A stretch of 9,875 nucleotides of DNA from positions 1 to 9,875 of the forward strand of contig DAOWHM010000074.1 in the NCBI GenBank assembly GCA_030641425.1, in the 5' to 3' direction. Shown piece after piece: positions 1 through 5,652 of the stretch. The translations under genes were made by a program, and so were the position numbers. Positions within the stretch are counted from its first letter, which is position 1; each line of letters opens with the position of its first letter. The notes under the pieces are model-generated. The model did not search any database. It saw nothing but the letters and a program-made list of their open reading frames with translations, and was not told the origin of the DNA. The DNA is from Candidatus Bathyarchaeota archaeon (GTDB lineage: Archaea; Thermoproteota; Bathyarchaeia; Bathyarchaeales; SOJC01).

Positions 1-28
1 TCTGATCGAAGGCTTCTGTTAGTATTTA

Positions 29-370
29 TCAGGTATTTCTAAGCAGCTCAAGTAGGGCCATCGCAAGAGTTTTTCCTTTCTTTGTGATTGCGTACTGCTT
101 CTTTAGGGGATCGATAGGTGTTGCTTTTGCTAAGCCTAGCTGTGTAATCTCTATCATACGAGATCGGTAAGTACCATCACTTAATGTCAGTTTGTGCTCG
201 TTCATGAAGGATTTGGCTTTTTTCCATTTTCCTCTGTTTAATGCTAGAAGGAAAAGACAATCGATAGCATGATCTTTCTCGATCATTCTCTTAATGGTAG
301 CGGTTTTAGGGGTTGTGAGAACTTCCGTTATTTGTTGCTCGAGTTTTTTGACCTTCTCTGTATCTCCCAT
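29..370 (-). CDS. Small winged-helix (wHTH) DNA-binding protein
   Basis: The 113-aa product has the layout of small archaeal winged-helix regulators. It has a charged N-terminal helix (about residues 1-30), then helical segments around HAIDCLFLLALNRG (34-47) and SDGTYRSRMIEIT (65-77). A hairpin-like stretch follows, ending in KKQYAITKKGKTLAMALLELL-type sequence (about 90-110), which is typical of the wing plus last helix in this fold. There are no Cys clusters, membrane segments or ligand domain, so it probably acts as a bare DNA-binding module. The ATG at 368-370 has no good Shine-Dalgarno. An AT-rich stretch at 397-407 sits where a box A for an almost leaderless transcript would be. It diverges from the flavoprotein gene at 601, with a perfect dyad between them. 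The fold is inferred from pattern; the target is unknown. Confidence 0.72.
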   Translation of the reverse strand: MGDTEKVKKLEQQITEVLTTPKTATIKRMIEKDHAIDCLFLLALNRGKWKKAKSFMNEHKLTLSDGTYRSRMIEITQLGLAKATPIDPLKKQYAITKKGKTLAMALLELLRNT

Positions 371-434
371 TTTATTTTCGCCTGAAATGGTTCTGCTATT
401 TATTTTACTCTTTGAGCTTAATAGATTTAACCTA

Positions 435-453
435 TATTACGATATATGTAATA
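435..453. promoter_or_regulatory. Perfect dyad TATTAC-N7-GTAATA, candidate operator
   Basis: Positions 435-440 (TATTAC) and 448-453 (GTAATA) are exact reverse complements separated by GATATAT. The dyad lies in the spacer between the divergent winged-helix gene and the flavoprotein gene. The surrounding 430-480 stretch is very AT-rich and contains other ATATA runs that could be box A elements. A dyad of 6-bp arms about one to two helical turns across suits a dimeric wHTH protein. AT-rich DNA produces such matches by chance, so operator function is inference. Confidence 0.35.
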
Positions 454-600
454 ATACTAGGGACATATAATATATTTTGGCAGTTATTTACGCTTCCGAA
501 ACAGTTGAATCTCATCCATAGATGTGGCACATTTGAACGACAAAATTGATATTATCCGATCCCTTTTTACTCTGTTCCAAAGAGTCAGGTGTGATAGCTG

Positions 601-1440
601 TTGTACAAAATCATTACCAAGCGGAAACTCGCTGAAAACGTAATTCTAATCAAGATCTACGCTCCTGAAATCGCTAAGAAAGCTCAGACAGGGCAGTTTG
701 TTATAGTGATAATTGATGAAACAGGTGAAAGGATCCCTCTTACTCTTGCTGATTGGAATCCAAGCGAGGGCATCATCACGTTAGTCTTTCAAGAAGTTGG
801 TGTATCCACAAAGAAACTTGGCTGCCTTGGTTCAAATGAGGAATTGTATGACGTTCTAGGCCCTTTGGGAAATCCCAGTGACATAAGACACTATGGCACA
901 TCAATTGTCGTAGGAGGCGGTGTCGGCACAGCCTGTTGCTTACCCGTCGCGAAATCACTCAAAAAGGCAGGAAATAAAGTAGTCTCCATTATTGGAGCTC
1001 GAAATAAGGAGTATCTCATCCTGGAGAATGAGATGAGGAGCATATGCGACGAAGTTTATATATCAACGGATGATGGCTCCAAAGGGGTCAAAGGGTTTGT
1101 CAGCGACATACTTAAAACCCTGATAGAAGAGGGGCACCCAATAGATATCGTCTATGCTATAGGTCCAGTTCTAATGATGCGGGCTATCGCTAACCTTACA
1201 CAAGGTTATGGCATAAAAACAGTAGTTAGCTTAAACCCCATAATGGTAGATGGAATGGGAATGTGTGGAGCTTGCCGAGTTTCAATTGGCGGTGAGGTTA
1301 AATTCGCATGCGTTGATGGTCCTGAATTCGATGCCCATCAGGTAGATTTCGATGAATTAATCAAACGTCAAAGAATGTTTCTTGATGAAGAAAAACTTGC
1401 ATTAGAACATTGGCAAAAACACAGGAGCAAAAGAGTATAG
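601..1440 (+). CDS. FNR-like flavoprotein, NfnA/SudB type (ferredoxin-NADP+ oxidoreductase alpha subunit)
   Basis: The 279-aa protein matches the NfnA/SudB branch of the ferredoxin-NADP reductase-like family (relatives of PyrK). The N-terminal FAD-binding beta-barrel spans about residues 1-98, with the ERIPLTLAD flavin motif at 43-51. The NAD(P)-binding half has the glycine-rich GGGVGTACCLPVAK at 105-118. The C-terminal [2Fe-2S] segment holds MVDGMGMCGACRV (215-227) and FACVDGPEFDAHQVDFD (235-251). This gives C222, C225 and C237 plus D217, as in NfnA-type clusters where an Asp is thought to replace the fourth Cys. In the known complex this subunit passes electrons between NAD(H), NADP(H) and ferredoxin through NfnB/SudA. 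The start is TTG at 601, with AGGTG at 587-591 upstream. The beta subunit is not adjacent, so whether it works in Nfn, sulfide dehydrogenase/NSR-like chemistry or with another partner cannot be told here. Confidence 0.85.
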   Translation: MYKIITKRKLAENVILIKIYAPEIAKKAQTGQFVIVIIDETGERIPLTLADWNPSEGIITLVFQEVGVSTKKLGCLGSNEELYDVLGPLGNPSDIRHYGTSIVVGGGVGTACCLPVAKSLKKAGNKVVSIIGARNKEYLILENEMRSICDEVYISTDDGSKGVKGFVSDILKTLIEEGHPIDIVYAIGPVLMMRAIANLTQGYGIKTVVSLNPIMVDGMGMCGACRVSIGGEVKFACVDGPEFDAHQVDFDELIKRQRMFLDEEKLALEHWQKHRSKRV

Positions 1441-1461
1441 ATATATAATACGAATTTGCGC

Positions 1462-1520
1462 CACCAAAAAAATATGAAAAGATTGTTTCCAAGGAACCCC
1501 CTTGAGAGCACCAAAAAAAT
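1462..1520. repeat. 12-bp direct repeat CACCAAAAAAAT, 47-bp period
   Basis: CACCAAAAAAAT occurs at 1462-1473 and again at 1509-1520, start to start 47 bp. Both copies lie just downstream of the flavoprotein stop and both are close to a GCGCC (1458-1462, and 1524-1528 on the other side). Only two copies are present and no further unit follows, so this is not an array. On the minus strand both copies are T-runs, which could act in termination of any minus transcript. Confidence 0.6.
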
Positions 1521-1672
1521 TAAGCGCCGCAAATTGTTCTCCGAAGCGGAGCCACACAATAAAGCTTATATTCAGCGCGATCTTCCTTCAAAACCATTAG
1601 CTTGTCAGATCGATACCATGTAGATGGCTGCATCCAGCATTCGTCGCATGGAGTGCATTTGCGAGCTATCAC
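1520..1672 (-). CDS. Possible 50-aa Cys-containing small ORF (weak)
   Basis: On the minus strand a GTG at 1670-1672 opens a 50-codon frame ending at TAA 1520-1522. It contains a CTPCDECW stretch (residues 6-13, three Cys in CxxCxxC spacing) and two later Cys. The frame is open upstream to about codon -15 without a better start. No Shine-Dalgarno precedes it and no family is recognised. It is listed because the Cys spacing is metal-site-like and the interval lacks any other gene; chance is the more likely explanation. Confidence 0.13.
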   Translation of the reverse strand: MIARKCTPCDECWMQPSTWYRSDKLMVLKEDRAEYKLYCVAPLRRTICGA

Positions 1673-1689
1673 CGCAAAGGGACGAATAA

Positions 1690-1833
1690 ATGTCAGAGTG
1701 GCTCCGAAAGAACGTCAACCTTCAAAATTCTCAAGCGTATACAACATTAAGAACTGTAATTGGCTGGACCTGCTTCGCTAATCAACAAAATTCGCCCTCA
1801 GCGGAAAAGCAAAATGAAGGTAGAATAGTTTGA
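1690..1833 (+). CDS. Possible 47-aa small ORF overlapping the next start (weak)
   Basis: ATG at 1690 opens a frame ending in TGA at 1831-1833, which overlaps the TTG start of the OB-fold gene at 1830 as TTGA, a layout usual for translationally coupled genes. A weak purine stretch (AAAGGGA, about 1676-1682) precedes it. The product is rich in Gln, Asn and Ser, with one WLRKNV and one TVIGWTCF stretch, and matches no family known to me. The OB-fold gene has its own Shine-Dalgarno, so coupling is not needed. Confidence 0.18.
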   Translation: MSEWLRKNVNLQNSQAYTTLRTVIGWTCFANQQNSPSAEKQNEGRIV

Positions 1834-2120
1834 ACATAGAAGATCTGAGAAATGGGATGAAACAAGTCGACGTAGAAGCGAAAGTCATCGAGAAGGCTCC
1901 TACCCGCGAAGTCACATCCAGATACAAAAATGAAACATATAATGTGGCTACTGCAATCATCAGTGATGACAGTGGGCAAATTAAGCTCACCTTATGGAAC
2001 GAAGACATAGAGAGGGTACACGAGAACGACAGTGTTAAAATCGAAAATGGCTACATCACTTCGTTCCGTGGAGAGATCCAGCTGAATATTGGACGAAATG
2101 GAAAACTAACCGTACTTTAG
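1830..2120 (+). CDS. Small OB-fold single-stranded nucleic-acid-binding protein (RPA/SOSS-B-like)
   Basis: The 96-aa protein is one OB fold of the archaeal RPA/SSB/SOSS-B1 type. It opens with NIEDLRNGMKQVDVEAKV (2-19), the first strands. The IISDDSGQIKLTLWNEDIERV segment (about 43-63) carries the conserved W56. NDSVKIENGYITSFRGEIQLNIGR follows (66-89), and the protein ends at KLTVL. Such proteins bind ssDNA through aromatic and basic residues during replication or repair; RNA binding is also possible for a lone OB domain. There is no zinc finger and no acidic C-terminal tail. The start is TTG at 1830, supported by AAGGT at 1817-1821 (8-nt spacer); the nearby ATG at 1815 runs into a stop after four codons. 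The TRAM gene begins about 46 bp downstream, suggesting joint transcription. Confidence 0.83.
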   Translation: MNIEDLRNGMKQVDVEAKVIEKAPTREVTSRYKNETYNVATAIISDDSGQIKLTLWNEDIERVHENDSVKIENGYITSFRGEIQLNIGRNGKLTVL

Positions 2121-2166
2121 ATTCTGTGTCCAGTTGTTTGTTTACAGAACAATGAGAGGTGAAAGA

Positions 2167-2499
2167 ATGTATTATGAAAAACGTGGCAGGAGAGACAGGA
2201 GAAACTTCGGTCCAAAACGTTTCCCTCCAAAGCCTGTCGAGATGGGAAAGGAATATGATGTCGAAATCCTAGAACTTAGTCGCCGAGGCGAAGGCATCGC
2301 GCGCATCGAAAATCTAGTTTGCTTCATACCAGACACGAAACCAGGTGAACACGTCAGAGTTCGAATAACCAGGATAAGCCAAAGATTCGCTGAAGCAGAA
2401 GCAACAGAAAAGCTTGAAGTAGAGAAAACAGAAGATAAAGCGGATAGCACAACAGAAAAAGAGACGATTGATGAGCCTACAACGAGTGAGAACAGCTAG
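2167..2499 (+). CDS. Stand-alone TRAM-domain protein, probable RNA-binding protein/chaperone
   Basis: The 110-aa product has three parts. A basic, Arg/Gly/Phe-rich head (1-24, with KRGRRDRRNFGPKRFPPKP) is followed by a TRAM domain at about 25-83 (VEMGKEYDVEILELSRRGEGIARIE; VCFIPDTKPGEHVRVRITRI). A Glu/Thr/Asp-rich acidic tail follows to the end. Single-TRAM proteins are common in archaea and act as cold-shock-like RNA chaperones, the TRAM barrel resembling that of tRNA methylthiotransferases and TrmA-type enzymes. I start at ATG 2167 because AGGTGA at 2157-2162 sits just before it. Upstream in-frame TTG 2134 and ATG 2152 would extend the protein but lack a comparable site. The acidic tail is longer than I would expect for the family. 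It lies between the OB-fold gene and deoxyhypusine synthase. Confidence 0.85.
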   Translation: MYYEKRGRRDRRNFGPKRFPPKPVEMGKEYDVEILELSRRGEGIARIENLVCFIPDTKPGEHVRVRITRISQRFAEAEATEKLEVEKTEDKADSTTEKETIDEPTTSENS

Positions 2500-2530
2500 T
2501 CGGCACCAAACAACAAAATCTAATTTTCTA

Positions 2531-2579
2531 CTATTGGTTTCACAATAGATGATTCCCTACGCCTGTTACATACGCAGGC
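2531..2579. other. Two short hairpins upstream of deoxyhypusine synthase
   Basis: In the 134-bp spacer, CTATTG (2531-2536) pairs exactly with CAATAG (2543-2548) around a 6-nt loop, and GCCTG (2561-2565) pairs with CAGGC (2575-2579) around a 9-nt loop. They are too far from a T-run to be a classic terminator. They could end the TRAM transcript, structure a leader of the synthase mRNA, or be chance. Confidence 0.3.
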
Positions 2580-2633
2580 AGAAAGCTTTTTCTCCAAGAG
2601 AAACGCTGAAGAAGCATAAGATGTGATAGAAGA

Positions 2634-3626
2634 GTGGAACGTGAAGATCTCTTCAGAGACCCAGTTATCCACATGAAATTGAAGACTCAGATGACCGTGA
2701 ACCAGCTGATACAAGAGTTCAACAAGTCAGGTTCCTTTGGGGCAGGACGGATCGCTACTGCGTGTAACATTTATGAGCGCATGATTCGAGATGAGAAGTG
2801 CACAATCTTCCTAGCAATAGCAGGCGCAGTCGTTCCCGCTGGTTTAAGATCAATTATAGTGGATTTAATTCGGAGAAGACTCGTCGACGCTATAGTAACT
2901 ACAGGTGCAAACATGATTCATGACTTACTTGAAGCGATGGGGGGACATCACTACAAGGGCAGCCATAACGCTGACGACTCAGTCTTATACAAATATCATA
3001 CATACCGCATATACGATATCTTTGTTCCTGAAGAAGACTTTATCAAAGAAGACTCTAAATTAGCAGAAATGTTTGATGAGATCGCTGAAGACAATAATGG
3101 CTCTGCTCTCTCATCAAACGAGTTGATGGAAGAAATCGGTAAGCGAATAAACGATCCCAACTCAATTCTAAAAGCTGCATACGAATCAAAAGTTCCAGTC
3201 TTCGTCCCAGCAGTTCGTGATTCTGAATTCTGCTATATCCACTGGCTTCACGCCTCCCGCAACACATCAGATAAAATTCTCAAAGTAGACGCGTTCAAAG
3301 AAGTATCCAGCATTATAGACCTCGCGTCCAATTCATCGCGCATCGGTATGATAGTGCTTGGGGGAGGAGTACCCCGAAACACTGTGCAACATACCGCGGC
3401 GATCGCTAGAAAAGGTATTGAGTACGCCATTCTCATAACTATGGATCGACCTGAAACTGGGGGGCTTTCAGGTTCAACTCTGAGAGAGGCAATGAGTTGG
3501 GGTAAAATCAAACCTTCAGCAGATAAAGTCACAGTAGTAGGAGATGTTTTAATTGTATTTCCACTTATTGCTGCGTCAGTACTTGAACGACTGGGTAGCA
3601 AGTATCAAAGGAAGAGGGAAAAGTGA
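2634..3626 (+). CDS. dys: Deoxyhypusine synthase
   Basis: This 330-aa enzyme transfers the aminobutyl group of spermidine, NAD-dependently, to a lysine of archaeal aIF5A, the first step of hypusine formation. Visible family marks are SGSFGAGRIATACNIYE near the N-terminus (32-48), the NAD-binding VTTGANMIHDLLE (88-100) and GGHHYKGS (103-110). LGGGVPRNTVQH follows at 242-253. The catalytic block GGLSGSTLREAMSWGKI (276-292) has K291 at the position of the lysine that forms the enzyme-substrate imine, with E285 and W289 spaced as in the human enzyme. H206, in WLHASRN, aligns by context with the active-site His of the eukaryotic protein. Length is normal. The start is GTG 2634, with only a weak GTGAT at 2623-2627. 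The stop overlaps the next start as GTGA. A related aminobutyl-transferring paralog cannot be excluded, but the catalytic block is fully conserved. Confidence 0.92.
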   Translation: MEREDLFRDPVIHMKLKTQMTVNQLIQEFNKSGSFGAGRIATACNIYERMIRDEKCTIFLAIAGAVVPAGLRSIIVDLIRRRLVDAIVTTGANMIHDLLEAMGGHHYKGSHNADDSVLYKYHTYRIYDIFVPEEDFIKEDSKLAEMFDEIAEDNNGSALSSNELMEEIGKRINDPNSILKAAYESKVPVFVPAVRDSEFCYIHWLHASRNTSDKILKVDAFKEVSSIIDLASNSSRIGMIVLGGGVPRNTVQHTAAIARKGIEYAILITMDRPETGGLSGSTLREAMSWGKIKPSADKVTVVGDVLIVFPLIAASVLERLGSKYQRKREK

Positions 3627-3841
3627 AAGGGCGAGAATATGCATCCGATCATAAGTATTGCGGGAACTGTTACTTCCACGGCGTCTACAATTTTCCTGAT
3701 CAAACTTTCTGCATGCTTCGCTTCAGGGAAAGGGAAGAACCAATAGTTCCCACATTGGATGTTTGTCCGCATTGGAAACCAGACTATCAAGGATGCATTT
3801 GTGTTAGCGAAGCGGTCAAGAAAGCCAAATATAAGTTATGA
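3623..3841 (+). CDS. Cys-rich 72-aa protein coupled to deoxyhypusine synthase, function unknown
   Basis: The start GTG (3623-3625) overlaps the synthase stop TGA (3624-3626) as GTGA, so translation is probably coupled. The 72-aa product is rich in Cys, His and aromatic residues: YCGNCYFHG gives C13, C16 and H19. FC at C30, VCPHW at C48 and H50, and GCICV at C58 and C60 follow. The CxxC-x13-C-x17-C pattern looks like a zinc knuckle or a small Fe-S ligand set rather than random Cys. The C-terminus is basic (SEAVKKAKYKL). I do not recognise a named family. Its position suggests a role with the synthase or its substrate aIF5A, but that is inference from layout alone. A T-run follows the stop. Confidence 0.7.
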   Translation: MKGREYASDHKYCGNCYFHGVYNFPDQTFCMLRFREREEPIVPTLDVCPHWKPDYQGCICVSEAVKKAKYKL

Positions 3842-3843
3842 AC

Positions 3844-3850
3844 TTTTTTT
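3844..3850 (+). terminator. T7 run, probable archaeal terminator
   Basis: Seven T residues begin two bases after the stop of the Cys-rich gene and precede a minus-strand gene. Archaeal RNA polymerase stops at T-rich tracts in the coding strand without needing a hairpin, and none is seen here. This would close the transcript that includes deoxyhypusine synthase. Confidence 0.5.
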
Positions 3851-3918
3851 CTAGGCTTAAATGTTGAAAATTTGATGGTTGCATGAAAACTTCAATAGAA
3901 AAGTGTCATTGAGAGTTG

Positions 3919-4263
3919 CTAGGCTTTCTTCTTGCGTCGTCTTGTTGTTCTTTTCTTTGCGGTTGTCTTTCTCGCTGATGTTTCTTTTCTTGCAGTTTTC
4001 CTCTTTGGTTTCTCCACTGTTTCAGCCTTTGGCGTATTCTCTTTAGGTGACAGTTTAGCTGGCTTAGATGGTGTTGATACTGGAGTAACCATTGAGATTA
4101 CAGACTCCTTGGGTTTTGCTATGTATCCAAGCCCTACGAAAACTATGCCGATTACCGCTACAGCGTATGAGTATAGCTGTGTGTCTCCCGACTGAGTGAT
4201 TGCGAAGCTTGCCACTATGAAGCATGCAATTGCCACGATGTAGAGTACGTAATCTGATCTCAT
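3919..4263 (-). CDS. Two-helix membrane protein with histone-H1-like basic tail
   Basis: The 114-aa protein begins with two hydrophobic segments, about residues 6-23 (VLYIVAIACFIVASFAIT) and 32-49 (YSYAVAVIGIVFVGLGYI), joined by a short polar turn. A Pro/Ser/Thr/Lys linker (50-85) follows. The tail (about 84-114) is almost pure Lys/Arg/Thr/Ala with repeated KRKTARKE-, RKTTAKKR- and TRRRKKK-like units, as in H1-type and bacterial Hc1/AlgP-like DNA-condensing tails. By the positive-inside rule the tail faces the cytoplasm, with both termini inside. It could tether DNA, RNA or ribosomes to the membrane, but no enzyme motif is seen. The ATG at 4261-4263 is preceded by GAGG on the minus strand and by a TTTTAAA box. 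The gene lies downstream of FEN-1, 134 bp away, with its own probable promoter. Confidence 0.75.
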   Translation of the reverse strand: MRSDYVLYIVAIACFIVASFAITQSGDTQLYSYAVAVIGIVFVGLGYIAKPKESVISMVTPVSTPSKPAKLSPKENTPKAETVEKPKRKTARKETSARKTTAKKRTTRRRKKKA

Positions 4264-4305
4264 CTTACTTGCCTCGTATGGTTACCATAGGCTTTTGCAT
4301 ACATA

Positions 4306-4314
4306 GTTTAAAAG
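4306..4314 (-). promoter_or_regulatory. Candidate box A for the basic-tail membrane protein
   Basis: On the minus strand this reads CTTTTAAAC, about 43-51 bases before the ATG. With the usual 25-27 bp to the start site, the transcript would begin near 4282 and leave a leader of about 20 nt containing the GAGG. No BRE was scored. Confidence 0.4.
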
Positions 4315-4397
4315 ATTTTCTGATGTTTTCCTGTCTTTTTTTGGTTGTTCCACTGTTTTTAGACCAGTTTCACTGGCATCCCTTCTCAGCTGCCTTA

Positions 4398-5432
4398 TTA
4401 TGCTCTTTTCTGAAACCATTTCTCAAGTCCTGTTTGCTCCCCTTTTCTGTAGACCTCATTCATCCTGCGTACAACCAACTCTACTCTCGTTCGGTTGAAA
4501 CCTCTTTGATCGCAGAGGAAATGGTAGAGCCCTTCTTCATATAGGGAGCCAAAATTCACATCATATTGCGATGTTGTTTTTGGAGTTAGAAAGATCTCTC
4601 TTACTTCTATATAATTCGGGATTTCTTGTTGAAATTTTCTAGGGAGTCTTTCTATTCTTTTGTATTTCTTGACGAGTTTAAGTGCGGTCTTAGGTCCTAC
4701 ACCTTTTATTCCTTTGTTGAAGTCGGTGCCAACTAGGATGGCTAGGTCAACTAGTTGTGGTCGAGTGATTTTATGATATAATAAAAGTTCTTGCAGATTG
4801 ATAAGTTCAGGTTTTAATGGTCTTGCTACGCCCTTGCTCGGAAGATACTTCCGTCCATATATTGTTAGATAGCGGGTTAAGTTCAGGGAACCAAAGAGGA
4901 CGCAGTCGTAGTCTTTACTGCTTGCTGACCAAACATCGCCTTGCATTGCCATGTATGCGGCTTGAGCTTCTGCTTCGCTTGGAGCTTGCAGGTATGGTAT
5001 TCCCAGCAGCCTCAATAGTTTTTTTGCATCATCTGTCATACTTTTGGTCAATCTGCTTGTCATAACCGCTTTAGAAAATGCTTTTCTATAGTCACGTGCT
5101 CGCAATGCTTCTTTCCATTCTCTAATAGCTTTTTCTCGTTGCTCACGCCTTCTCTTGATCTCATTCATCTTCAGTTTTGGAGGATAGCCATCAAACACAA
5201 AGACGAGTTTCATATCGAAATCGTGTATCAAACGACTAGAACGAAACATTAAACCAGCGATGTGAGACGTAATGTTCCCACTTGAGTCTTTCAGGGGTGT
5301 TCCATCTTTAGTTCGGATCAGAGAGAGAAATTGGTACAGATGGTTGTTAGCGTCTACTGCAAAACTTTTGCCCCTCAGATTGGCTAAAGTTAGAATCCGC
5401 TTCTTGATTATTGGGGCAAGGTTCACACCCAA
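4398..5432 (-). CDS. fen: Flap endonuclease FEN-1
   Basis: This 344-aa structure-specific 5' nuclease removes 5' flaps and RNA primers at Okazaki junctions and acts in base-excision repair. The N-domain starts MGVNLAPII. Two-metal-site acids are visible: D27 (AVDANN), D81 (VFDGYPPK), E153 and E155 (PSEAEAQAAYM), D174 and D176 (SSKDYDC), and D237 (LVGTDFNKG). The helix-hairpin-helix IKGVGPKTALKLV lies at 242-254, and the tail QTGLEKWF (333-340) is a clear PIP box for PCNA. Length is normal for archaeal FEN-1. The start is TTG at 5430-5432; the family needs Gly at position 2, which fits. AGAGG (5436-5440) lies only 3 nt before the start, and a box A at 5456-5463 would put the transcript start almost at the TTG. 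The mRNA may therefore be nearly leaderless. Confidence 0.96.
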   Translation of the reverse strand: MGVNLAPIIKKRILTLANLRGKSFAVDANNHLYQFLSLIRTKDGTPLKDSSGNITSHIAGLMFRSSRLIHDFDMKLVFVFDGYPPKLKMNEIKRRREQREKAIREWKEALRARDYRKAFSKAVMTSRLTKSMTDDAKKLLRLLGIPYLQAPSEAEAQAAYMAMQGDVWSASSKDYDCVLFGSLNLTRYLTIYGRKYLPSKGVARPLKPELINLQELLLYHKITRPQLVDLAILVGTDFNKGIKGVGPKTALKLVKKYKRIERLPRKFQQEIPNYIEVREIFLTPKTTSQYDVNFGSLYEEGLYHFLCDQRGFNRTRVELVVRRMNEVYRKGEQTGLEKWFQKRA

Positions 5433-5455
5433 GGTCCTCTCACAATTCCCACTAT

Positions 5456-5463
5456 GTATAAAC
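5456..5463 (-). promoter_or_regulatory. Candidate box A for fen
   Basis: The minus strand reads GTTTATAC, close to the archaeal TTTATA consensus, about 27 bp before the TTG start. It lies between fen and the divergent tRNA-Gln, which are only 75 bp apart. Confidence 0.42.
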
Positions 5464-5507
5464 GGATGTTAAGGCTTTTACGAAAGTTGCGCATATAGCG
5501 GATATGA

Positions 5508-5583
5508 AGCCCGGTGGTGTAGTGGACAAGCATAGAGGGCTTTGGACCCTCTGACGAGAGTTCGAATCTCTCCCGGGCTACCA
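5508..5583 (+). tRNA. tRNA-Gln (UUG), CCA encoded
   Basis: A full cloverleaf can be folded. The acceptor AGCCCGG (5508-5514) pairs with CCGGGCT (5573-5579). The D arm contains GTAGTGG. The anticodon stem GAGGG/CCCTC encloses loop CTTTGGA with anticodon TTG. The variable loop is TGAC, and the T arm GAGAG-TTCGAAT-CTCTC is perfect. The discriminator is A5580, followed directly by CCA (5581-5583) in the genome. The core is 73 nt with no intron at the canonical position. A TTTTA stretch around 5476-5480 is suitably placed as box A. The CTT/GG layout around the anticodon fits glutamine, read by the archaeal Glu-tRNA(Gln) amidotransferase route. Confidence 0.96.
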
Positions 5584-5652
5584 CTGCTTGAATGCATGCC
5601 ACATGTTATTAGTGCCATCGATCGCTTCGCAATTCTCAACATTTCTCTTCTA

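Larger units (their letters stand above)
1441..1829. other. Gene-poor 389-bp interval after the flavoprotein
   Basis: No convincing gene is visible. Short ORFs exist in several frames: plus 1474-1623 (49 codons, lysine/arginine-rich), plus 1690-1833, and minus 1520-1672. None resembles a family I recognise, and in particular none looks like the start of NfnB/SudA. The interval holds a 12-bp direct repeat (1462-1473 and 1509-1520) and a perfect short hairpin CTCCG-AAG-CGGAG at 1539-1551. No tRNA, SRP RNA or RNase P signature was seen. It could be a decayed gene, an uncharacterised RNA, or simply the 3' and 5' flanks of its neighbours. Confidence 0.5.

Noticed and set aside
1462..1520. Direct repeat considered as a CRISPR remnant
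   Set aside because: Only two 12-bp copies, A-rich, no further spacers or cas genes nearby.
1368..1559. 63-codon minus ORF across the flavoprotein end
   Set aside because: Largely antisense to the flavoprotein, with a low-complexity Leu/Phe/Cys product and no ribosome site.
1474..1623. 49-codon plus ORF (MKRLFPRNPL...) after the flavoprotein, considered as a truncated NfnB start
   Set aside because: It lacks the Cys-rich N-terminal pattern of NfnB/SudA and any ribosome site; no resemblance found.
3932..4195. 87-codon plus ORF opposite the basic-tail membrane protein
   Set aside because: Its hydrophobic sequence is the antisense of the Lys/Arg-rich tail; the minus frame has promoter, Shine-Dalgarno and a sensible topology.
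4224..4544. 106-codon plus ORF opposite the 3' end of fen
   Set aside because: Overlaps the conserved FEN-1 PIP-box region antisense and has no start signals.
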